Assembly: GCA_037442205.1 (NCBI GenBank)
Contig: JBBIQS010000076.1
Coordinates: forward strand, 1-38,058
Length of the DNA stretch: 38,058 bases
Direction of reading: 5' to 3'
Source: JBBIQS01 sp037442205
GTDB taxonomy: Bacteria > Myxococcota > Myxococcia > Myxococcales > UBA5297
Part shown: positions 9,176 to 17,754 of the stretch, piece by piece
How positions within the stretch are numbered: position 1 is the stretch's first letter
How the letters are laid out: each line of letters starts with the position of its first letter
Position numbers and translations under genes: made by a program
Notes under the pieces: model-generated
What the model saw: the letters and a program-made list of their open reading frames with translations, nothing else
Told to the model about the DNA's origin: nothing
Databases searched by the model: none

Positions 9176-9880
9176 TCAGGACGCCGCGACGCTCTGCTCG
9201 CGCCGCTCGTCGCCCACGATCCGTCCGTCGGCGATCCGGACCACCCTTCGCGCGTGCTGCGTCACCCGGGCGTCGTGGGTCGAGAAGAGGAAGGTCACCC
9301 CGCTCTCGCGGTTGAGCGCCAGCATCAGGTCGATGATCTGCTGGCTGGTGTCACTGTCCAGGTTGGCAGTGGGCTCGTCGGCCAGCACCAGCCGCGGCTC
9401 GGTGACCAGCGCCCGGGCGATGGCCACCCGCTGCCGCTGGCCGCCGGAGAGCTCGTCGGGCCGATGCTTGATGTACGGGGTCAGCCCCACCAGATCGGCG
9501 ATGCGCCGGGTGCGCTCGGCCAGCGCCTTGTCCCGTCTGCCGCGGATCAGGCAGGGGAACTCGATGTTCTCGTAGACGTTGAGCACCGGGATCAGGTTGA
9601 AGGACTGGAAGATGAACCCGATGCTCCGGTTACGCAGCTCGGCCAGCTCGTCGAAGTCCTGGCCGCCGATCGCCGCCCCGTCGAGCTCGAAGCTTCCCGA
9701 CGAAGCCCGGTCGAGGCAGCCGATGATGTTGAGCAGGGTGGTCTTGCCCGAGCCGCTGGGGCCCATGATCACGGTGAACTCGCCGCGCTCGACCGTCAGA
9801 TCGACCCCGCGCAGCGCCGGCACCCGCGCCTTGCCGAGCTGGTAGTCCTTGCTGATCCCTTTGAGCGAAAGCAGCGCCAC
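9176..9880 (-). CDS. ABC transporter ATP-binding protein, LolD/MacB-like
   Basis: The product is a 234-residue cytoplasmic ATPase. All motifs are intact: Walker A GPSGSGKT (40-47), Q-loop Q92, signature LSGGQRQR (144-151), Walker B with D168/E169, D-loop NLDSDTS, and H202. The sequence fits the LolD/MacB/FtsE group, whose members work with permeases of the FtsX/MacB fold in lipoprotein release or efflux. It lies 12 bp downstream of the outer-membrane barrel gene on the same strand, so the two are likely co-transcribed. No permease gene is beside it, so the membrane partner must be encoded elsewhere. Confidence 0.93.
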   Translation of the reverse strand: MALLSLKGISKDYQLGKARVPALRGVDLTVERGEFTVIMGPSGSGKTTLLNIIGCLDRASSGSFELDGAAIGGQDFDELAELRNRSIGFIFQSFNLIPVLNVYENIEFPCLIRGRRDKALAERTRRIADLVGLTPYIKHRPDELSGGQRQRVAIARALVTEPRLVLADEPTANLDSDTSQQIIDLMLALNRESGVTFLFSTHDARVTQHARRVVRIADGRIVGDERREQSVAAS

Positions 9881-9892
9881 GGTGCCTTCTCC

Positions 9893-11281
9893 TCAGTAGA
9901 ACGCCCGCGCCTCGAAGAGGCCGCGGACCTTGAACGGCAACCCGCCCAGCTCGCTGTCCCTGTCTCCCAGCGGAAGATAGAGCGAGGCGGTCAGCGTCAG
10001 CCAGTCGCGGGCGCTGTAGCTCAGGCTGGGCGCCACCAGCGCGCTCGGCTCCTCGAGCCCGACCAGGGCCGTGGCCGAAATGGAGAAGTCGTCGAGCAGC
10101 TTCGGCTTCTGGAACACCAGGAACAGGTAGTGGCGCCGCAGCGCCGAGAAGGCGAAGCGCAGCGGCTGACCGGCATCACCGCCGGCGAATGACGACGGAT
10201 CCGGCAGCTGGGCCTGCAGCTCGGGGGGAAGCCGCTGCGCGGCGGCCAGCGCGTCGGGCAGCTTGCGCAGGAAGGCAGTGCGGTCGGCGAACTGCGCGGG
10301 CGAGAGCCCGGCGCCGTTGAAGTAGTACTCGAGCGATACCGTCGAGTCGTCCGAGAAGGTGTAGCGGGTCCCGGCGATCACCCTGGCGAAGAGCGAGCTC
10401 GACTCGGCGTCGGGACGCATCACGGCTTGCTGGCCGGAGGCGCGGCAGGCGAGCACCGACTGTGGATTGCCGTCCGCGCCGGGCAGGCACTCGGAGTGGT
10501 AGCTGAGCGCGTCCCGCCCCTGCTGCGCGATGGCCTCGGCGTGCAGCTCGTAGTCGGTGAAGAAGTAGCGGCTGAAGGAAGCCGCGAAGCGATGGCTGTG
10601 GGGCAGCACGTCGGCGTAGCGGTTCGACCACATCCAGATCAGGTTCAGGTCGGCGCCGGCGAGAAGTGCATAGAGGCGGGCGCCGAACAGCTGCTCGAAC
10701 TCCGCGCCGCCGGGCTCGGTGAGGAAGCGCCGCGGCAGGCCCACCTCGGTGGCGGTCACCTTGGGGGCCCACAGCGCCGTGGCGGTGAACTTCTCGAAGG
10801 GCGCCTCCAGCCGGACCATCCAGGCCCCGGCGCGCTGCAGCGAGGGATCGGTCGGATCCTTGGCAGGGTTGAGGAGGTCCGAGGGGTTGAAGGCAAAGCC
10901 GCTTCCCCAGACCAGCCGCTTGCGGCCGACCAGCCCGTTGAGATGCTCGGCGAAGCCCAGGTTCAGGTAGAGCTCGCTGGGCTCGAGGCGGTTGCCCATC
11001 GCCGGCGCGCTCCCCAGCCGGCCCGAGGCCGCGCTCTGGGTGTTGACGAAGGCCGACAGGTCGGCGCGCGCCTCGTAGCCCTCGCGCAGAGACAATCGCA
11101 GCTGGGCGTTGGCCTCCATCAGCAGCGCCCGCTCGCTGGTGCCGTAGAGATCGGCCAGCGGCGGCGGGTCGGACTCGAAGCCGCGCGCGTAGCCGAACCG
11201 AGCGCCAAGGTAGCCGTTGACCTGCGCCGCGGGCTCCGATTGGCCGAGCATCGCGAGGGCGAGCAACAAGCGCGGGAGCAT
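9893..11281 (-). CDS. predicted outer-membrane beta-barrel protein
   Basis: The product has 462 residues. The ATG at 11281 is chosen because it begins a clean signal peptide (MLPRLLLALAMLGQSEPAAQ); upstream in-frame sequence is Arg-rich and non-gene-like. The mature part is rich in alternating polar/aromatic strands and ends in EARAFY, a typical barrel C-terminus with a terminal aromatic. There are no heme motifs. It is the first gene of a two-gene unit with the LolD-like ATPase. No good Shine-Dalgarno site is visible. A truncated, frameshifted relative of its first ~57 residues lies at 13342-13514. The specific substrate or function is unknown; the context suggests an envelope transport or lipoprotein-related role. 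Confidence 0.8.
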   Translation of the reverse strand: MLPRLLLALAMLGQSEPAAQVNGYLGARFGYARGFESDPPPLADLYGTSERALLMEANAQLRLSLREGYEARADLSAFVNTQSAASGRLGSAPAMGNRLEPSELYLNLGFAEHLNGLVGRKRLVWGSGFAFNPSDLLNPAKDPTDPSLQRAGAWMVRLEAPFEKFTATALWAPKVTATEVGLPRRFLTEPGGAEFEQLFGARLYALLAGADLNLIWMWSNRYADVLPHSHRFAASFSRYFFTDYELHAEAIAQQGRDALSYHSECLPGADGNPQSVLACRASGQQAVMRPDAESSSLFARVIAGTRYTFSDDSTVSLEYYFNGAGLSPAQFADRTAFLRKLPDALAAAQRLPPELQAQLPDPSSFAGGDAGQPLRFAFSALRRHYLFLVFQKPKLLDDFSISATALVGLEEPSALVAPSLSYSARDWLTLTASLYLPLGDRDSELGGLPFKVRGLFEARAFY

Positions 11282-11645
11282 GGGAGAGCGACTATACCGT
11301 GCGGCGCGCAGGGCCCGGCAGCGCGCCCTCCCCCCGAGCAGCGGCTCGAATAGCGACGAGCTTCGCTGTCGGCTTGGCGCGGCCCTCGGACTCCGCCGGT
11401 CGGACCGGGGGGCTGCCCGCGTCGCGAGCTCTGTGCGCCGCCCGCTGGCGCCTCGCCGCCGGAGGGACGACCCGCCGCCGCTCTTGGCCTGGTAAGCGGT
11501 GAGCGCGGCATCGCCGGCGAGCCGGACTCGGCATTCGACGCTGTGAAGTCTTCGCCAGCCGCGCGGCCTGCGCGCTCGAGCCGGTAGCGTCCAGGCCGCG
11601 AGCCGGCTAGCCCTGCCCGACGACTGCTTGAACCGGGGGCGGACC
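11282..11645 (+). other. 364-bp divergent intergenic region
   Basis: This is the gap between the leftward barrel gene and the rightward molybdoenzyme gene. It contains a perfect 7-bp hairpin (GGCGCGC at 11303-11309, GCGCGCC at 11321-11327) and, on the minus strand, TATAGT (11291-11296), which resembles a -10 box but lies only 9 nt from the barrel ATG. Open frames crossing it are Arg/Pro-rich and look like GC artefacts. I see no convincing gene. Confidence 0.5.
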
Positions 11646-13256
11646 ATGCGACGGACATCGATTTCGGGAGGCGCCGGGCTCGGGCTGTTGACCGGCCTGC
11701 CGGTGCTGGCGCTGCTCTTCCTCGGGGAGCGCCTCGCCGGCCTGCCCTACCTGCCCTTCCTGCTCTTCGAGGGGTTGACCCGCATCCTGCCGGGAGGCGT
11801 CATCACCTTCGGCATCGAAGCGATGGTGAGCATCATCTCAGGCCTGGGAATTGGCCCGACCTCCGCGGTGGCCAAGCTCGCGGAGATGTCGCTCGCGGTG
11901 GCGGGGATGGTCCTCGGCGCGGTCGCGCTCGGCGCCCTGCTGGCGGCCGTCGGGCGCCGCAGGGCGCGCCTGGCTCGGGCGGGCGCGGCCGGCGGCGGGC
12001 TGCTGTGGCTGCTCTCGCTGGCGGCGATGCTCGCCGTCGGTGCTCCGGCAGCCGGTCCGGCGATTTCCGCGGCCTGGCTCTTCGCGGTCCTGGTCGGCTG
12101 GGGCGCGCTCCTGGGATTTGCCATCGAGCGGGCGGCAGAACAGGCGCCAGGAGAAGAGGGCAGATCCCGGCGGCGCGCATTCCTTCGCGGACTCGCCGTC
12201 GCGGCACTGGGCGTCTTCGCTGCCGCGATCGGGCTGGGACGCGCGTTCGGCCGGCGCGGCGCCGCTGGCGGCGGGATCGGGGGAACCGGGGCGGCCGAAT
12301 CGATGAGCCTGGAGACGACTTCCGGGCCCGCGGCTTCGCCGACGCCGGCGGCGCTCGCGTCGCGCCTTCCACCGGTCCGGGGAACCCGCCCCGAGTTGAC
12401 GGAGACCGACCGCTTCTACCGAATCGACATCAACCTGGCGCCTCCCCGGCTCGACGCTCGCCGCTGGAGCCTGCGCGTCGACGGGATGGTCGATCAGGCC
12501 CGCTCCTTCACGCTGGACGAGCTGCGGGCGCTTCCGACGACCAGCCAGGCGGTCACGCTCGAATGCATCTCCAACGTGCTCGGCGGGGACCTCATCAGCA
12601 CCGCCGTGCTGACCGGCGTGCGCCTCAAGGAATTTCTCGCGCGCGCAGGAAGGAAGCCGGAGGGACGCACGGTGTTCCTGGAGTCGGCGGACCGGTTCTT
12701 CGAGAGCGTCGAGGCCGATGACGTCGAGGACGACCGCACGCTGCTGGTCTGGGCGATGAACGGGGAGCCGCTGACGGCCGAGCACGGCTTCCCGCTGCGC
12801 ATCTTCGTTCCCAATCGCCACGGGATGAAGCAGCCGAAGTGGATAACGCACCTCGAGGTGACCGACCTGGCCAGGCCCGGGTATTGGGAGGTGCGCGGAT
12901 GGAGCAAGGAGGCGATCCCCAATACCACCTCGGTGATCGACACCGTGGGGACGTCGACGGTCCTGGGCCAGGCGCAGGTGCTGCCGATCGGCGGGATTGC
13001 CTACGCGGGCGCGCGCGGCATCAGCAGGGTCGAGGTCCAGGCGGACGGCGGGCAGTGGGTCGGGGCGCGGCTTCGGGTTCCGCCCCTCAGCCCCTTGAGC
13101 TGGGTTCAGTGGCGCTATGATTGGCCGTATCAGCCCGGCCAGCACACCTTCCGCGTTCGAGCGTATGACGGGACTGGCGCGCTTCAGCCCACCGAGATGC
13201 GCGGCCCCCATCCCAGCGGCGCCACCGGCATCCACGAGGTGACGGTGCACGTATAG
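11646..13256 (+). CDS. membrane-fused molybdopterin-dependent oxidoreductase (sulfite-oxidase fold) with internal Tat motif
   Basis: The product has 536 residues. The ATG at 11646 gives a short basic N-terminus before the first helix. Residues ~1-165 contain about four hydrophobic helices. A twin-arginine motif, RRAFLR (176-181), followed by a further helix, then starts the secreted part. Residues ~255-430 are the sulfite oxidase/MsrP-type Mo-cofactor domain, with the likely Mo-ligand Cys307 in TLECISNVLGG. The C-terminal ~100 residues match the Mo-co dimerisation domain (ISRVEVQADGGQW, then GATGIHEVTVHV). The catalytic domain is therefore expected outside the cytoplasm, fixed to the membrane. 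Polytopic molybdoproteins needing both Sec and Tat are known in Actinobacteria. The substrate (sulfite, sulfoxide or other) is unresolved. Confidence 0.88.
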   Translation: MRRTSISGGAGLGLLTGLPVLALLFLGERLAGLPYLPFLLFEGLTRILPGGVITFGIEAMVSIISGLGIGPTSAVAKLAEMSLAVAGMVLGAVALGALLAAVGRRRARLARAGAAGGGLLWLLSLAAMLAVGAPAAGPAISAAWLFAVLVGWGALLGFAIERAAEQAPGEEGRSRRRAFLRGLAVAALGVFAAAIGLGRAFGRRGAAGGGIGGTGAAESMSLETTSGPAASPTPAALASRLPPVRGTRPELTETDRFYRIDINLAPPRLDARRWSLRVDGMVDQARSFTLDELRALPTTSQAVTLECISNVLGGDLISTAVLTGVRLKEFLARAGRKPEGRTVFLESADRFFESVEADDVEDDRTLLVWAMNGEPLTAEHGFPLRIFVPNRHGMKQPKWITHLEVTDLARPGYWEVRGWSKEAIPNTTSVIDTVGTSTVLGQAQVLPIGGIAYAGARGISRVEVQADGGQWVGARLRVPPLSPLSWVQWRYDWPYQPGQHTFRVRAYDGTGALQPTEMRGPHPSGATGIHEVTVHV

Positions 13257-13341
13257 CCGTCCGGCGGTGTGAGCCGATCGGTCGCCTCGGGTCATTGGCT
13301 CCCCGGCCGAAATCCAGGTCCGTGCCCGACCCCTGGTCGAT

Positions 13342-13514
13342 TCACTGGTCCGTATCGAGGCGCGCCCGCTCACTCGTGCCGTGGAGATCGGCCAGCGCCG
13401 GGGTCGGAGACCAATCGCGCGCATTTCCCAGCCGCGCATCCAGGTAGCTGCTGATCTTGCCGGAGACCCCGACTGGCCGAGCACGGCGAGAGCGACCACC
13501 AAGCGCGCAAGCAT
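13342..13514 (-). pseudogene. frameshifted relic of the outer-membrane barrel gene at 9893-11281
   Basis: From an ATG at 13514 the minus strand reads MLARLVVALAVLGQSG, matching the signal peptide MLPRLLLALAMLGQSE of the intact gene. After roughly 15 codons the match moves to another frame, reading SSYLDARLGNARDW and ALADLHGTSERA against NGYLGARFGYARGF and PLADLYGTSERA in the intact protein. It then stops at TGA (13342-13344), and nothing of the remaining ~400 residues follows. A frameshift near 13,465-13,470 plus 3' truncation makes it non-functional. It is on the same strand as the intact gene, with the molybdoenzyme gene between, which points to an old duplication. Confidence 0.85.
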
Positions 13515-13530
13515 CAGGCAGCGACTTGTC

Positions 13531-13553
13531 CCCGCGCGGCAAAGCCGCGCGGG
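13531..13553. terminator. strong GC-rich stem-loop, possible terminator
   Basis: A perfect 10-bp stem (CCCGCGCGGC, 13531-13540; GCCGCGCGGG, 13544-13553) closes a 3-nt AAA loop. No real T-run follows on either strand, so it is not a classical intrinsic terminator. It lies 275 bp past the molybdoenzyme stop and 16 bp upstream of the relic's ATG. It could end either transcript or be a relic leader structure. Confidence 0.45.
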
Positions 13554-13722
13554 ATCCTTGAGCCCGGGTCGCGCCTGATCCTTCGCCCGAGCGACTTCAC
13601 CAGTAGTCTGGCATGGGTGCGCCGATTCGTGAATCCGCTAACAGATGTCGACTTTCGTTCGAGTTCGAACCGTGGAAGAGTTGGAGCTCGCTTGAGCAGC
13701 TTGCCCCTGTCCGAGCGCTCCC
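13554..13722 (+). promoter_or_regulatory. upstream region of the cytochrome operon with a 6-2-6 palindrome
   Basis: This 169-bp region precedes the 33-heme cytochrome gene and should hold its promoter. It contains the perfect inverted repeat GTTCGA-GT-TCGAAC at 13657-13670, 53 bp before the predicted start, which has the size of a dimeric-regulator operator. I could not identify a convincing -35/-10 pair or a Shine-Dalgarno site. Confidence 0.35.
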
Positions 13723-16239
13723 TTGCCCATCTCCTTGCGCAGTGCCAGCCAGCTGCTCGTGCTCGCCGCTGTCGTCGCTTCACCGGCGGCCGGCTGGTCG
13801 CAATCCTTCATTCCCAAGCTGTCGCCGGGGCCGCTGGCCGAAGTTCACAAACAGTATGACGACACGGGCAGCGGCTGCGTGAAATGCCACAAGCTGTCGG
13901 GCGGAATCAGCGGCGACACCTGCCTCGAGTGCCACGAGAAGCAGCGCGCCAAGATCGCCTCCGGGGCCGGCCTGCACGCCGGCTTCGTCGCGCAGGGCCG
14001 CAAGTGCACCGAGTGCCACACCGATCACAAGGGGCGAACCGCGGCGATCGCCGACTGGCGCAAGGTGGGCTCCAGCGAGAAGTTCGACCACAAGCTCACC
14101 GGCTTCGTCCTCACCGGCATGCACGAGACGGTCAAGTGCACCGCCTGCCACAGGGGGCGCACCAAGACCGGCAGCATCGTCTTCCTGGGACTGAGCCACT
14201 CCTGCGACGGCTGCCACAACAACCCGCACGGCTTCCGCCAGCAGAAGCTGCGCGAGAGCTGCCAGCTGTGCCACCTGGTGGCGGTCAGCGCCAAGAACAT
14301 GACCGCCGCCCAGGTCCCCTTCGATCACGGCGAGGTCACCGGAATCAACCTGGTCGGCCGGCACGCCCAGATCCACTGCCACGACTGCCACAAGAACAAG
14401 AAGATGACGATCGGCGAGTCCCCGCGCACCTGCGCCAACTGCCACCAGAGCAAGCACGGGGCGAGCTTCCCGGCCCAGTGCACTCTGTGCCACGACCCCT
14501 CGCGCAAGTACCAGGAGGTGCACTTCAACCACGCCTCCACCGGCTACCACCTCGAGGGCGGGCATCAGACCGCCCCCTGCCGCAAGTGCCACGACTTCAA
14601 GACCCACCAGAAGCCGCCCAAGGCCTGCGCCTCCTGCCACAAGGATCCCCATGGCGACCGCTTCAAGGGGCGCGACTGCAGCCAGTGCCACCAGCCGCCC
14701 GGGGGCCTGAAGACGGTGGAGTTCGAGCACGACACGCTGACCCGCTTCGCCCTCAGCGGGATCCACGACGAAATCAAGTGCCGCGCCTGTCACCGCGGCA
14801 GCGGGCCCAAGAACTTCGAGAAGTTCCCTGGCCCGGATTGCGCCGACTGCCACCGCCACAAGGACGTCCACAAGGGACAGTTCAAGGACAAGCCCTGCAC
14901 CAGCTGCCACCAGGGGAAGAAGGGCGGCTTCGACCACAACACCGGCTCGCGCTTCAAGCTCACCGGCGCGCACCTCGAGGTCTCCAAGCGCAGGACCAAG
15001 GGCTGCACCAGCTGCCATCCCGGCGGCATCTTCCGCACCAACAAGGTGCAGTGCCTCGACTGCCACAAGGACTCGCACCAGGGCTCGCTGGGGACGAAGT
15101 GCGAAGGCTGCCACACGCCCGAGGCCAAGTTCGCCCTGGCCAAGGTCGGCTTCGCGCACGACGAGAAGACGCCCTTCAAGCTCGAGGGACTGCACGCCAA
15201 GGTGGCCTGCGAGAAGTGCCACCCCAGGCGCAATTACAGGCTGGGCCAGCCGCGCTGCGGCGACTGCCATGCCTCGACCGAGCCGCACAAGGGCAAGCTG
15301 GGCAAGGACTGCGAGAAGTGTCACCGGCCGGAGAAGGGCGCGCCGCTGTTCGCCCACGACTCGATGACCCGCTTCGCCCGCACCGGCCGCCACGCCGCGG
15401 TGGAGTGCGGCTTCTGCCACCGGCCGGCGCCCGCCGACGGGCCGCCCGAGCCCGGCTGGACCAAGACCGCCAAGCCGGTGGTCGATCGCACCTTCCCGGT
15501 GATGGGCAAGGTCTGCTCCGAGTGCCACAAGGACAAGCACCAGGGCGATCGGGGCACCAGCTGCAACAACTGCCACAACACCGTGGCCTTCAAGCAGGTC
15601 AGCGCCACCGTCCACGACAACGGGCCGTTCCGGCTGGAAGGGGTCCACCAGACGCTGTCCTGCAAGGCCTGCCACAGCGCGGGCCGGCTGCTGGCGGGCA
15701 CCGGCGAGTGGTGCCAGCAGTGCCACCGCGAGCTCGACCCGCACCGCAACGCCCTGGGCCCGTTCTGCGGCGACTGCCACGTCCAGACCCGCTGGCGCCC
15801 GGCGCAGTTCAGCCACCTGCAGACCGGCTTCCCGCTGCGCGGGGTCCACCGCACCGCTCCCTGCCTGGCCTGCCACGGCTCGGGCACCTACCAGGGCCTG
15901 CCCACCGACTGCGAGAACTGCCACGCCACCGCCGCGGCCAAGGTGAGGGACCCGCTCCACACCGCCGAGCTGCGGCCCTGCGACCGCTGCCACAGCGAGG
16001 TCGGCTTCCAGCCGGTGCGAAACTTCCACGACCTGTTCCCGCTGCGCGGCCGACATCGATTCATCGGCTGCGCCTCCTGCCACTACTCGGGCATCTACGC
16101 CGGCACTCCCAACACCTGCGAGACCTGTCACCTCACTGCCTACCTCGACCCGCGGACCCAGGGCGCGCACAAGGGCACGGCCTCGACCGCCTGCGGCGAC
16201 TGCCACACCCCGGTGGATTGGAGGGTGACCGCCAAATGA
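13723..16239 (+). CDS. 33-heme c-type cytochrome, predicted periplasmic
   Basis: The product has 838 residues with a signal peptide (LLVLAAVVASPAAGWSQ) and, by direct count, 33 CxxCH heme-attachment motifs, about one per 25 residues. Around ten of them belong to a recurring unit of the form FxHDxxTxFxLxGxHxxxxCxxCH, which supplies extra His residues able to act as distal heme ligands. Such proteins carry electrons through the periplasm along a chain of hemes. The stop overlaps the start of the barrel gene (ATGA), implying translational coupling and a porin-cytochrome pair. The start is weak: TTG at 13723 (or 13735) is the only option after an in-frame stop at 13693, and no Shine-Dalgarno is seen. 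Confidence 0.93.
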   Translation: MPISLRSASQLLVLAAVVASPAAGWSQSFIPKLSPGPLAEVHKQYDDTGSGCVKCHKLSGGISGDTCLECHEKQRAKIASGAGLHAGFVAQGRKCTECHTDHKGRTAAIADWRKVGSSEKFDHKLTGFVLTGMHETVKCTACHRGRTKTGSIVFLGLSHSCDGCHNNPHGFRQQKLRESCQLCHLVAVSAKNMTAAQVPFDHGEVTGINLVGRHAQIHCHDCHKNKKMTIGESPRTCANCHQSKHGASFPAQCTLCHDPSRKYQEVHFNHASTGYHLEGGHQTAPCRKCHDFKTHQKPPKACASCHKDPHGDRFKGRDCSQCHQPPGGLKTVEFEHDTLTRFALSGIHDEIKCRACHRGSGPKNFEKFPGPDCADCHRHKDVHKGQFKDKPCTSCHQGKKGGFDHNTGSRFKLTGAHLEVSKRRTKGCTSCHPGGIFRTNKVQCLDCHKDSHQGSLGTKCEGCHTPEAKFALAKVGFAHDEKTPFKLEGLHAKVACEKCHPRRNYRLGQPRCGDCHASTEPHKGKLGKDCEKCHRPEKGAPLFAHDSMTRFARTGRHAAVECGFCHRPAPADGPPEPGWTKTAKPVVDRTFPVMGKVCSECHKDKHQGDRGTSCNNCHNTVAFKQVSATVHDNGPFRLEGVHQTLSCKACHSAGRLLAGTGEWCQQCHRELDPHRNALGPFCGDCHVQTRWRPAQFSHLQTGFPLRGVHRTAPCLACHGSGTYQGLPTDCENCHATAAAKVRDPLHTAELRPCDRCHSEVGFQPVRNFHDLFPLRGRHRFIGCASCHYSGIYAGTPNTCETCHLTAYLDPRTQGAHKGTASTACGDCHTPVDWRVTAK

Positions 16240-17606
16240 GAACGCTCCCCGCTCTCAAGTCCGGTCAGGGACTGTCGCTGGCGCTGGTGCTGGCGGCGCT
16301 GCCGGCGGCGGCGCAGGAGTCGATCGGCGGCGAGGTCGCCAAGGAGGCGGCGCCGATCAACGAGCTGCACGCCCGCCTCGACCTGGCGCAGATCTACGGC
16401 GGCGACTCCACCGCCACCAACTACCAGTTCTTCACCGACCTGCGCCTGCGCGCCGACGCCACCGCCCTTGCCGGCCTGCCGCTCTCGGCGCACCTCGACT
16501 CCCGCGCGCGCCAGTACTGGCAGCCCCAGGACCTGGCCAGCTGCGACAAGACCCTGAACTGCGAGGCCACCAAGCTGACCCCGACCGAAGCCTTCCTCAG
16601 GATCGGCGAGGACTCGAACCGATGGCGGGTCGCGCTCGGCCGCCAGCTCGTGCGCGCGGTGGCGAGCGCCGAGGTGGACGGCATCGCCGTCGAGCGCCAG
16701 CTGAGCGAGGAGACCTATGCCCTGGTCTTCGCCGGGCTGCAGCTGACCAACCCCTACACCGGCGAGTTCAACACCGACTTCCGCACCGCCGGGGCCGGCT
16801 ACGAGCGCCGCAGCCTGACCAGCAGCTCTTCCGGCGGGCTGGTGGCCACCCTCTCCAACACCTCGCTCGACCGGCTCTATCTGACCGAGCGCGCCTACGC
16901 CGTCCTCAGCCCGACCCTGATGGCCGCCGGCTTCGCCATGGTCGACCTGGCCGCGCCGCAGGGGCTGTTCGGCGGCCCGGTGGACCTCACCAACGCCAAC
17001 GCCATGCTGCGCTGGCGGCCGTTGCGGGCCTACGACAGCTCGCTCAGCCTGAGCCACGTCCACACCATCCTCCCCAGCCGCTGGTGGCACGACTGGTTCA
17101 CCGAGCAGCAGCGGCTCAGGGGATTCACCATCGACGGCGAGGAGGCGGTCGGCACCCGCATCACCAGCCTGCGCTGGACCAACACCCTCAACCTCACCCC
17201 GAACGCCGTTCCCTACCTGCGGCTGCGCTACGACGTGCGCCACACTGAACAGGCCCAGGGATACGAGGGCAAGCTCGGATTCAAGTGGCGCCCCAAGGTC
17301 GGCTACCTCGACGTCAGCTACACGCAGCGCAGCTACTTCAACGCCCAGATCAAGCTGGGCAGCGCCCGGCTCGGGCTGGAGAACAAGGCGGTCGGCTTCG
17401 AGGGCGGGGCTGCCTTCCTGCACACCCAGCCTCTGAGCGCTGCCGCGGTCGCCACCAACAGCGTCGACCTCGACGGCGTGCTCTGGCTGGAGCTGGGAGA
17501 GCTGACCTCGGCCAAGGGGCTGCGGGCGGTGATGCAGTACCAAGCGTTCATCGACCCGGGCAGCGTCTACCACACCGTCTTCGTGCAGCTGGGGTACCGG
17601 ATTTGA
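16236..17606 (+). CDS. outer-membrane beta-barrel partner of the multiheme cytochrome
   Basis: The product has 456 residues. The ATG at 16236 overlaps the cytochrome stop by 4 bp and has GGAGGGTGA about 10 bp upstream. A signal peptide (LSLALVLAALPAAAQ) is followed by a mature protein of many amphipathic strands with aromatic girdles, e.g. LRLRADATALAG, VGYLDVSYTQRSYF and a C-terminal VFVQLGYRI. Length and strand content suit a barrel of roughly 18-22 strands; the exact number needs prediction. In porin-cytochrome conduits of Geobacter and Shewanella types, such a barrel sheathes the cytochrome across the outer membrane. The family similarity to OmbB/MtrB cannot be proven here, so the role comes from context. 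Confidence 0.85.
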   Translation: MRTLPALKSGQGLSLALVLAALPAAAQESIGGEVAKEAAPINELHARLDLAQIYGGDSTATNYQFFTDLRLRADATALAGLPLSAHLDSRARQYWQPQDLASCDKTLNCEATKLTPTEAFLRIGEDSNRWRVALGRQLVRAVASAEVDGIAVERQLSEETYALVFAGLQLTNPYTGEFNTDFRTAGAGYERRSLTSSSSGGLVATLSNTSLDRLYLTERAYAVLSPTLMAAGFAMVDLAAPQGLFGGPVDLTNANAMLRWRPLRAYDSSLSLSHVHTILPSRWWHDWFTEQQRLRGFTIDGEEAVGTRITSLRWTNTLNLTPNAVPYLRLRYDVRHTEQAQGYEGKLGFKWRPKVGYLDVSYTQRSYFNAQIKLGSARLGLENKAVGFEGGAAFLHTQPLSAAAVATNSVDLDGVLWLELGELTSAKGLRAVMQYQAFIDPGSVYHTVFVQLGYRI

Positions 17607-17754
17607 ACCGCCGCGCGGAAAGAATCGGCGTCCGCCAGCGCCGCCCCTCGATATTCGGGACGGCCGCTGTCGCTGGCATTCCGCTGTGCGCCAGCGGGGC
17701 CGCGAGAGGCGCGGCCTCCCGATCGCAACAACCTCGGAGCCACAAGACAACCGC

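Noticed and set aside
13780..16206. Antisense 808-codon frame over the 33-heme cytochrome
   Set aside because: Its Ala/Val/Leu/Gly-rich composition mirrors the regular Cys-His codons of the real gene; there is no start signal or domain.
17607..17754. Possible small gene between the barrel and cytochrome b genes
   Set aside because: No frame has a start with a ribosome-binding site or any recognisable content. It is more likely an untranslated spacer within the operon.
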